Of a DNA stretch of 58,455 bases, positions 8,337-15,033 are shown piece by piece. The notes beneath the pieces are model-generated. The model had not been told where the DNA came from, searched no databases, and saw nothing but the letters and a program-made list of their open reading frames with translations. Each line of letters begins with the position of its first letter. Within the stretch, counting starts at the first letter, position 1. The translations under genes and the position numbers were made by a program. Source of the stretch: an uncultured Clostridia bacterium (lineage in GTDB: Bacteria > Bacillota > Clostridia > Christensenellales > UBA1242); NCBI GenBank assembly GCA_944381155.1, contig CALWKA010000007.1:1-58455 (forward strand), read 5' to 3'.

Positions 8337-9566
8337 TTATCCTTTTAAGTTATTACCAGCTAGGTATGCAGTGGACCACGCAATCTGCAGATTATATCCG
8401 CCCGTCAATGCGTCTACATCTAAAACTTCTCCTGTAAAATATAAGTTTTCTACCAATTTACTTTCACAAGTCTTTGAATTAATTTCCTTTATGTCCACTC
8501 CACCCGAAGTAACTATACCAACATTTATATTATCTAATGATTTAATAGAAAAGTCAAATTTTTTTAACAAGTTTATGATATGCAGTCTATTTTCTTTAGT
8601 TAGATCTGCCAATTTCACATTTTTTAACCCCGTTCGAACAAAAAAATATTCACAAAATTTATTTGGTAGCAAAGTTTTGATATAAGTACGCAAATATTTT
8701 TTTGCAAAAGTTTTGAACTCTCTTTGAAATTTCGCATCCAAATCTTCATAAGTTAGTGCAGGTTTGAAATCAATTCGTGCGATTGCGTTATTTAAACTAT
8801 ATTTATTTATTTTGCTAGAAAGCGCCAATGCTATTGGTCCACTTAACGATGTATATGTAAATAAAAGTTCTCCAAATTCAGAAAACTCCTTACCATTGTT
8901 TAGTATAATGGTAAGACGCACATTTTTCAAACTCACGCCATTTAGCGCCACGATATGCTCTTTTAATATAATAGGACAAAGTGCACTCTTTGGTCTAATG
9001 ATATTGTGTCCAAAACTTCTCGCTATATCATATCCAATTTTGCTAGCGCCCGTGCCAGAATATGATACGCCACCGGTAGAAACAATCAATCTATATGTGG
9101 TGTATATCATATCATTATTACAATATATATAGAAAATTTTTCCGATTTTTTCCACTCGTTTTACTTCGGTATTTAATTTGTATTTTACAGAATAATTATA
9201 CATTTGATCAATCAATGTGTTTATCACATCGCTCGATTTATCCGATGCAGGAAAGACACGATTGCCCCGTTCGGTTTTTAGTTTTAGCCCAGCATCAGAA
9301 AAAAATTCCATCACTTTATTTGGTGGAAAGTTGTATAATGCTGAATACATAAATTTGCTGTTTGTCACTATATTTTGAAGATGATTTTCTATCGAACTAT
9401 TATTAGTCAAATTGCATCTACCCTTGCCTGTAATGTATAGTTTTTTGCCCAATTTTTCATTGTGCTCCAATACCAATGTATTGTATCCATTTTTCGCCGA
9501 AAAAATGGACGCCATCATTCCAGATGCTCCGCCACCTATTATAATACAATCATATATTTCACTCAT
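8337..9566 (-). CDS. HI0933/BaiN-family FAD-dependent oxidoreductase
   Basis: 409-residue flavoprotein. The N-terminal Rossmann motif is IIIGGGASGMMASIFSAKNG (about 9-28), followed by GKKLYITGKGRCNLTNNS (about 39-56), the family signature. The C-terminus has the second FAD contact LYFTGEVLDVDALTGGYNLQ. Substrate is unknown; members are annotated as putative NAD(P)/FAD oxidoreductases, and one clade (BaiN) acts on bile-acid intermediates, which the sequence cannot prove here. It is the first gene of the operon with plsC and the S1 gene. There is no SD; a promoter sits at leaderless distance. Confidence 0.92.
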   Translation of the reverse strand: MSEIYDCIIIGGGASGMMASIFSAKNGYNTLVLEHNEKLGKKLYITGKGRCNLTNNSSIENHLQNIVTNSKFMYSALYNFPPNKVMEFFSDAGLKLKTERGNRVFPASDKSSDVINTLIDQMYNYSVKYKLNTEVKRVEKIGKIFYIYCNNDMIYTTYRLIVSTGGVSYSGTGASKIGYDIARSFGHNIIRPKSALCPIILKEHIVALNGVSLKNVRLTIILNNGKEFSEFGELLFTYTSLSGPIALALSSKINKYSLNNAIARIDFKPALTYEDLDAKFQREFKTFAKKYLRTYIKTLLPNKFCEYFFVRTGLKNVKLADLTKENRLHIINLLKKFDFSIKSLDNINVGIVTSGGVDIKEINSKTCESKLVENLYFTGEVLDVDALTGGYNLQIAWSTAYLAGNNLKG

Positions 9567-9572
9567 TATTTT

Positions 9573-9601
9573 ATTTTAACACTTTTTTAGTTAATTAGCA
9601 A
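9573..9601 (-). promoter_or_regulatory. Promoter of flavoprotein-plsC-S1 operon, leaderless geometry
   Basis: TTGCTA (9601-9596), 17 nt, TAAAAT (9578-9573), then exactly 6 nt (AAAATA) to the ATG at 9566. This is the clearest of the leaderless candidates. Confidence 0.6.
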
Positions 9602-9740
9602 TTTTTTTTAAATAATAGTTAAATAATATTAATTTTATATTTTTTATCTTACTTTTTATATTATTCTATCTTGCGTTTTATATTATTGGAAGTTTAATCT
9701 TTACTGATTTCTTATAAAATTTCCTAGTTTAATAATAAAG

Positions 9741-9763
9741 AAAAAAGTAGACCATTCCACTTT
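9741..9763 (-). terminator. Terminator after rluB
   Basis: On the minus strand AAAGTGGA/TCTACTTT (one G-U pair, 4-nt loop) is followed by a short T run. It lies about 90 nt after the rluB stop and before the flavoprotein promoter. Confidence 0.65.
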
Positions 9764-9853
9764 GATCAAACAAGCATTTTTAATACTAAACATTATATTG
9801 CATACATTTTTTCTAATATCAAAATTTTTTATGTTTGATTTACCCCTATCCGT

Positions 9854-10564
9854 CTACTTCTTCAAAGATTTTAAATATTTGATTTCTTTTTGATTCAGCG
9901 GTGCATATTCACCCCTTGATAATCCACCTAATTTGATTTCTCCTATTTGAATACGCTTTAAGAATATCACTTCTTTTCCAATTGTTGAAAACATTTTTCT
10001 TATCTGTCTATTTTTGCCTTCGGTTATGGTAACTTTTAATTTTGATTGTGTTTCATTCGTATCTATCAACTCCACACTGCACGGTTTTGTGACATAATCT
10101 CCAATATCTACCCCAGATGACAATTTCTTGATTTCTTCCTTATTGATACCGCCTTGTATATGCAAAACATAAGTCTTCTTGACTTCGCTGTTTGGCTTGG
10201 TCAAAATGTTTGCAATATCACCGTCATTCGTCATCAACAACAACCCTTCCGTGTCATAATCTAGTCTTCCAACAGGAAACACCCGATAATGCACTCCGCG
10301 CATCAAATTTAGGACAGTTTTTCTGTCTTTATCGTCCGCACTAGATGTTATATACCCCTTTGGTTTGTTTAGTTTGTAATAGACTAAACTAGCTACTAGT
10401 TTGATAGTTTTGCCGTCTATTGAAACTATATCTGTATCCTTGATATCAGTGGACAAATCAACAGTAACTTTTCCATTTACTTTCACTTTCCCTGATTTGA
10501 TAATATCTTCCGCTTTTCTTCTGCTCGCAATTCCGCATTGGGCAATGTATTTATTGATTCTCAT
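9854..10564 (-). CDS. rluB: 23S rRNA pseudouridine synthase, RluB/RsuA family
   Basis: 236 residues. An S4 RNA-binding domain (about 1-55: MRINKYIAQCGIASRRKAED) precedes the synthase domain with the catalytic motif GRLDYDTEGLLL (Asp102) and the C-terminal KVTITEGKNRQIRKMF. RluB modifies U2605 of 23S rRNA (E. coli numbering); RsuA acts on 16S, and the two cannot be separated with certainty here. The Clostridia neighbourhood scpAB-gerW-carboxypeptidase favours RluB. The start overlaps the carboxypeptidase end by 14 nt, so it is the last gene of that operon, followed by a terminator. Confidence 0.9.
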   Translation of the reverse strand: MRINKYIAQCGIASRRKAEDIIKSGKVKVNGKVTVDLSTDIKDTDIVSIDGKTIKLVASLVYYKLNKPKGYITSSADDKDRKTVLNLMRGVHYRVFPVGRLDYDTEGLLLMTNDGDIANILTKPNSEVKKTYVLHIQGGINKEEIKKLSSGVDIGDYVTKPCSVELIDTNETQSKLKVTITEGKNRQIRKMFSTIGKEVIFLKRIQIGEIKLGGLSRGEYAPLNQKEIKYLKSLKK

Positions 10565-11732
10565 TTATATTTTCTTCCCATAAAATTTCTTCTATTTGTA
10601 AAGTTTTGTTATTAATTAGTTTATCTATCTTATTCATTGTATACAATTTTAAACTTTTAATCAAGTCATTTTTGAAGAAAATATCTATTTTGCCCACCTC
10701 ATCTAATGATTTTGCATCTTTTAACTCAACCGAATATTTTATTTTTATATCATCAAATTCGTCTGCGCGTAATGGATAATAAAAATCTTCATCCGTATAT
10801 AAATACAATTTCCCTTCTTTATCACTTAATATATATTCATTATAAATTTCCTGATTTTTATCAATTATCTTCTTCAATTCAAATTCGTTAAAGGCTGAAT
10901 TGATAAGTGCACTGCTCTCTTCAAACATCGGGTCACAATTTAGCACTACACATACAATCGTGCAATCATCTCGTTTGCTTGCACTGACCAAACATCTCCC
11001 CGCTTTGCTGGTATATCCCGTCTTAACTCCACAACATCCGTCCAAACTTCTTAACAACTTATTCTTATTTGTTAGATATCTCTTTTCAGATTTGTTTGTT
11101 GCTTCAATTATATAATTTTTGGTGGATACAATCTTTTCGAATATCGGATTATTCAATGCATAGGCGGTTATTTTTGACAAATCATATGCGGTCGTATAAT
11201 GATTTGGATCATCCAATCCGTGCGGATTGACAAAATTTGTATTGCTCGCTCCTGCTTTTTTTGCCATCTCATTCATCATTTTTGCAAACTCATCAATCCC
11301 ACCGCCTATATGATAGGCTAGCGCTGTGGCGGCATCATTTCCACTGCGGAGCATTAACCCATACAATAGATCAATGACTTTTATTTCTTCATCTTTTCGT
11401 AAATATATTGAAGTACCTTCTACTCCAATTGCACTGTCATTCACCACAATCAATTCATCTAAAACATCGCAATTTTCAATCACTGTGATCGCCGTTGCCA
11501 CTTTTGTGGTAGACGCCATAGGGAGTTTTTGATCCTTGTTCTTTGAATATAAAATTCTGCCTGAATCTTTTTCTATCACGCACATTCCTTTAGCGCTAGA
11601 ATTAGGATAACTAGAAAAATAACTTGCATTGACATTTTCTATTGATCGTGAAAATTGGGAACTAAACGAAACAAGACATATTAGTATTACGCTAAAAATA
11701 ATAAAACTATTTTTTATCAATTTAGTTTTCAT
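10551..11732 (-). CDS. D-alanyl-D-alanine carboxypeptidase (DacB/DacF-type PBP, S11 family)
   Basis: 393 residues; trims the terminal D-Ala from peptidoglycan stem peptides outside the membrane. An N-terminal signal segment (about 8-27) precedes the catalytic motifs SxxK (Ser74-Thr-Thr-Lys77), SGN (130-132) and KTG (237-239). The C-terminal part (about 285-375) is the PBP5-type beta domain. No obvious C-terminal amphipathic anchor is seen. The start overlaps the gerW stop in an ATGA junction. Position next to gerW suggests a sporulation-linked DacB/DacF role; this is inference from context. Confidence 0.93.
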   Translation of the reverse strand: MKTKLIKNSFIIFSVILICLVSFSSQFSRSIENVNASYFSSYPNSSAKGMCVIEKDSGRILYSKNKDQKLPMASTTKVATAITVIENCDVLDELIVVNDSAIGVEGTSIYLRKDEEIKVIDLLYGLMLRSGNDAATALAYHIGGGIDEFAKMMNEMAKKAGASNTNFVNPHGLDDPNHYTTAYDLSKITAYALNNPIFEKIVSTKNYIIEATNKSEKRYLTNKNKLLRSLDGCCGVKTGYTSKAGRCLVSASKRDDCTIVCVVLNCDPMFEESSALINSAFNEFELKKIIDKNQEIYNEYILSDKEGKLYLYTDEDFYYPLRADEFDDIKIKYSVELKDAKSLDEVGKIDIFFKNDLIKSLKLYTMNKIDKLINNKTLQIEEILWEENINENQ

Positions 11733-12127
11733 TTCAATTTCTCCGCAAATTTTTTCAACACTTCGGTTGCATTCTTAATTAAACTTAAATATGCAGTAGA
11801 TTTATCCGCGTGAATGAGTTTGAACTTATCTTTGCTCACCACAAAAAAGCCTATTGGTGAAACTGTGAACCCGCCACCTGTTCCGCCCGCCATAGGAAAA
11901 TCTGCAGAATTTCGCTTTGCATTCAGGTCATTATATTCTCCGCCACCCGCAACAAATCCAACACTCACTTTTGAAATTGGAATAATTACGCTATCGTCTG
12001 GCATCGTGATTGCACTCCCTATCACGCAATTCACATCAATCATCGTGCGTATTTTTTGCAAAGACACATCAATTAATGATTCAATTTTGCTGTCTTTTTT
12101 CAAATTGATTCGATCCATTTTTTTCAT
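11729..12127 (-). CDS. gerW: Spore protein GerW (YtfJ)
   Basis: 132 residues with the YtfJ/GerW signature: DDSVIIPISKVSVGFVAGGGEY (given here only as a motif around 45-66) and the Gly-rich PMAGGTGGGFTVSPIGFFVV (around 79-98). In Bacillus the protein is needed for spore germination responses. Its first 47 nt overlap the end of the DUF2953 gene in another frame, and an SD (GGAG, 5-nt spacer) lies inside that gene. DUF2953-gerW-carboxypeptidase order is typical of spore-forming Clostridia, so the organism or its ancestor probably made spores. Confidence 0.93.
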   Translation of the reverse strand: MKKMDRINLKKDSKIESLIDVSLQKIRTMIDVNCVIGSAITMPDDSVIIPISKVSVGFVAGGGEYNDLNAKRNSADFPMAGGTGGGFTVSPIGFFVVSKDKFKLIHADKSTAYLSLIKNATEVLKKFAEKLK

Positions 12128-12674
12128 ATTTTCTCCATACTCCTATTAATGTATAAACTAGCGAATACAAAATATCAAAAATTGACATTCGGATAGTGTT
12201 TTGCAGTCTAACATTAAATATATCCTGATTATATTGTGGCTCAATATCTATAAAAATATGTGAAGATTTTTTATTGTTTTTCAGTTTTGATAATAGTGCT
12301 TTCCCAATGACATCTATATATCCGCATACAACTGCTGTAACAGACGAGTCTAAAATGAACCCAAAATTTGTCTTGAAATAAAATGACAGGAATTGTTCGC
12401 GGAAATAGAGTTGATTTAGTAAATTAATAATAAATAAAAAATTGAAATTTGTTTTGCTGATTTTCTCTTTTCGCAATTTATTTTTGTGATTAATATAAAT
12501 ATATCCATTTTTTATGCGTATTTTAAATTCAAATTTTATTTTGTTGAAAATTTTGATAACCACACTGCCTTTCAATCGCAAAATATTGAACCTTACATCA
12601 AACGAAATCAAAAACGGATAAATTATTGTTAATATATTCAAAATCGTACTAAACAAAAAAATAAGATACCACAT
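12081..12674 (-). CDS. DUF2953 domain protein
   Basis: 197 residues with an N-terminal membrane segment (about 3-24) and then an Arg/Lys- and aromatic-rich beta region. The identification rests on position directly before gerW, length, and the C-terminal pattern around 'LQNTIRMSIFDILYSL'. Function is unknown, probably sporulation-related by context. The ATG at 12674 lies in the loop of a terminator-like hairpin (12663-12688), and no SD is near. A promoter with leaderless geometry offers a consistent explanation. Confidence 0.72.
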   Translation of the reverse strand: MWYLIFLFSTILNILTIIYPFLISFDVRFNILRLKGSVVIKIFNKIKFEFKIRIKNGYIYINHKNKLRKEKISKTNFNFLFIINLLNQLYFREQFLSFYFKTNFGFILDSSVTAVVCGYIDVIGKALLSKLKNNKKSSHIFIDIEPQYNQDIFNVRLQNTIRMSIFDILYSLVYTLIGVWRKYEKNGSNQFEKRQQN

Positions 12675-12688
12675 AAAAATAGTATCTT
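12655..12688 (-). terminator. Terminator-like hairpin overlapping the DUF2953 start
   Basis: On the minus strand AAGATAC (12688-12682) and GTATCTT (12669-12663) form a perfect 7-bp stem with a 12-nt loop, followed by ATTTTTTT. It would terminate scpAB transcripts, yet the loop contains the ATG of the next gene. Confidence 0.6.
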
Positions 12689-12710
12689 AAATTTGTCCTT
12701 TTCTATTCAA
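12681..12710 (-). promoter_or_regulatory. Candidate promoter of DUF2953-gerW unit, leaderless geometry
   Basis: TTGAAT (12710-12705), 18 nt, GATACT (12686-12681), then 6 nt to ATG 12674. The -10 match is only moderate. Confidence 0.4.
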
Positions 12711-12752
12711 TAATTATAAAATGTTGTTTAACTTTATTAATTATAGCGAACT

Positions 12753-13442
12753 TTATTCGTTGGCAACTTTGTCTGATTTATCCGTCTTGCCCGATTGAGA
12801 ATCGTCATTAATTGAATGGTCGTCTGATTTGGCATCGGTAGAATTTTCTTTTGCATTGTCTTCATCTTCGTCTGGTATTGTAAATTCCCTATACAAAGAA
12901 TCGCCTTCGCTATGTATGACTCGAATCCTGTCCAACAACTCGTTATAATTAGGCAAAGACTCGATTGATTTCAATTCAAATCTTTTCAAAAAATTTTCCG
13001 TAGTTCCAAACAAAAGCGGTTTTCCAACAGTGTCTTTTCTGCCCACTACTTCTATCAAATTATTTGACTGCAACAACTGAATCGCATAATCGCTATTTGC
13101 TCCGCGTATGTTTTCAATTTCAATTCTAGTTATTGGTTGCTTATACGCGATGATTGCTACAGTTTCTAGCGCTGCTTTTGTCAAACTTCGCTCTCTAATT
13201 GGATTAAGTATTTCCGCAATATTCTCTACTATCTGTGGATTCGAACATAATTGCACTTTCGTTTTGTATTGAATAATGTTTATTCCACTATCTTCGTTGT
13301 ATTTTTCTTTCAAAATATCAAGACATTTGTTGAATTCTCTGTCGTTCATATCAAAGCGCGATTTGAATTCGTCTATCTCTACGCCCTCACCCGAAACGAA
13401 CAACACTCCTTCAACTATCTTTGCAATTTCTTTAAGATTCAT
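12753..13442 (-). CDS. scpB: Segregation and condensation protein B
   Basis: 229 residues; with ScpA it binds SMC to form the condensin that organises the chromosome. Tandem winged-helix domains occupy about 1-165; the motif TKAALETVAIIAYKQPITRIEIENIRG lies around 88-114 (EIENIRGA is diagnostic). After about 170 there is an acidic, Asp/Ser-rich tail. Start: ATG 13442 (7 nt after AAGGAG) is preferred over GTG 13445. It overlaps the end of scpA by 11 nt. Confidence 0.95.
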   Translation of the reverse strand: MNLKEIAKIVEGVLFVSGEGVEIDEFKSRFDMNDREFNKCLDILKEKYNEDSGINIIQYKTKVQLCSNPQIVENIAEILNPIRERSLTKAALETVAIIAYKQPITRIEIENIRGANSDYAIQLLQSNNLIEVVGRKDTVGKPLLFGTTENFLKRFELKSIESLPNYNELLDRIRVIHSEGDSLYREFTIPDEDEDNAKENSTDAKSDDHSINDDSQSGKTDKSDKVANE

Positions 13443-14199
13443 CACTAATCTCCTTTCTCCTAATCAGTATATCTGCATAACGCTCTTTTTGTACTACTTC
13501 AATTTTTTGGAATTTCAACAATTCTAGGATAGCCATAAATACTGTGATAACTTCTAGTTTTGAATAAGTATCGTCAAACAAACTGAAGAAATTAATCTCT
13601 TTGTTGTCCTTCAAAATGTTGGTCAAAAATGCAATTTTATCTGCAACCGTCCATCTATCTCGACTGATTTTCTTTTCTTGCGGATTATCTCTATCTTTCG
13701 TCCGCATTAATATGAAAGCGAACGCGTCCAACAATTTATCAAGGTTGAATTGATTGAACACTATCCTAGTGTCACCCACAGTTTTGTCAGGTTGTTTGTA
13801 AAATCTATCTACATTTTCAATATTATGCAATTCTCCGCCCGCTTCTTTAAATAATTGATATTCTTGAAGTTGAATTTTCAGTTTTGTTTCAGGATCTAGT
13901 TCTTCCTCTTCTTCATCGGTCGTTTCTACCGGCAACAAACTTCTAGACTTGATTTCAAGCAATCTACTAGCCATATCCAAAAAGGCGGTAGTTTCTTCCA
14001 TATCTAGTTCTGTAATCCCTTCCATATATTTCATATATTGGTCCGTGATATCACTGATTTTAACTTCCCAAATCGTCATATTGTGCTCTTTGATCAAGTG
14101 CAACAAAAGATCAAGAGGCCCTTCAAAGCCCTCTAATTTGAAAGTTAATTGAGATGAAGATTCTGTCAGTATCTCGTCTGAACTTTCCAACTCATCCAT
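13432..14199 (-). CDS. scpA: Segregation and condensation protein A
   Basis: 255 residues, kleisin subunit of SMC-ScpAB. The N-terminal kleisin motif is FEGPLDLLLHLIKEHNM (about 24-40) with the following helices (ITDQYMKYM, FLDMASRLLEIKSRSLLP). The C-terminal winged helix includes VTVFMAILELLKFQKIEVVQ (about 217-236). An acidic stretch (EEEEELDPETK) separates them. It starts 1 nt after the site-2 protease stop and overlaps scpB, giving a tightly packed operon. Confidence 0.96.
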   Translation of the reverse strand: MDELESSDEILTESSSQLTFKLEGFEGPLDLLLHLIKEHNMTIWEVKISDITDQYMKYMEGITELDMEETTAFLDMASRLLEIKSRSLLPVETTDEEEEELDPETKLKIQLQEYQLFKEAGGELHNIENVDRFYKQPDKTVGDTRIVFNQFNLDKLLDAFAFILMRTKDRDNPQEKKISRDRWTVADKIAFLTNILKDNKEINFFSLFDDTYSKLEVITVFMAILELLKFQKIEVVQKERYADILIRRKEISDES

Positions 14200-14200
14200 T

Positions 14201-14887
14201 TTATACCCCTAAAAAGCATATCGGTAGATATACATAATTATACAAAATTGATAGATACCAATCAAGCAAATCAAATGAGAAAATAATTTCGATTAATAAT
14301 GTAACTAAAAGGATACACAGCAATATTTTCATTCCATTTTTGACATTGAATTTGATATATTTGTTGTCTGGGCGCAGAAAAGATGTTACAAAATTGAAAC
14401 CATCCATTGGATAAATTGGAATGAGATTGAATAGTGCCAAAAAACTGTTTACAATCATAAAATATTGCAAAACTAAAAACACAATTTCCATTGCAGTATT
14501 CATATAGCCCACTGTTGAAAGCAAAATAGCATATATGAATGCGGACAACAATCCTAACAAAAAATTTGTCAAAATTCCAGAAATGGAAACCAACCTAATT
14601 CCTTTTCTATATCTTTTGAAATTTAATGGATTGATAGGCACGGGCTTTGCCCAACCAATACCCAACAAAACAAACATCAGAAAGCCACTCAAACTCAAAT
14701 GCTTAAACGGATTAAGAGTCAATCTCCCCATTAATTTGGGCGTAGGATCGCCCATTTTGTATGCAGTGAAAGAATGTGCAAATTCGTGCAAAGTGAGGGA
14801 TATCAAATAGACAAAAATCGTAATTAAAAATACAATTACTGCATCCATTGGTGAATAATAGTCGTTGAATAAAATATAATATAGCAC
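14201..14887 (-). CDS. Site-2 protease family protein (M50 membrane zinc metalloprotease)
   Basis: 228 residues with about six membrane segments. The zinc motif HEFAH (34-38) lies in the second hydrophobic segment, and the third ligand is in NLIPIYPMDG (Asp162). This is the short SREBP S2P/SpoIVFB-like type that lacks a PDZ domain and is commonly found next to scpAB in Clostridia. Substrate is unknown. The start is GTG at 14887, preceded by GAGGG and a promoter; ATG at codon 14 is an alternative that would shorten the first segment. Confidence 0.9.
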   Translation of the reverse strand: MLYYILFNDYYSPMDAVIVFLITIFVYLISLTLHEFAHSFTAYKMGDPTPKLMGRLTLNPFKHLSLSGFLMFVLLGIGWAKPVPINPLNFKRYRKGIRLVSISGILTNFLLGLLSAFIYAILLSTVGYMNTAMEIVFLVLQYFMIVNSFLALFNLIPIYPMDGFNFVTSFLRPDNKYIKFNVKNGMKILLCILLVTLLIEIIFSFDLLDWYLSILYNYVYLPICFLGV

Positions 14888-14907
14888 AAGCCCTCGCTTC
14901 TAATATA

Positions 14908-14936
14908 ATTATATCAGATGACTGATAAATTAGCAA
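14908..14936 (-). promoter_or_regulatory. Promoter of the S2P-scpA-scpB operon
   Basis: TTGCTA (14936-14931), 17 nt, TATAAT (14913-14908); start of transcription near 14901, 14 nt before the GTG. Confidence 0.65.
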
Positions 14937-15033
14937 ACAATTATCAAAAAATTATTTTAACTAAATTTTTTGACACATATCAATATATAAAGTAAATATA
15001 TCATATTAATACACAATATATTGTATTATTTTG

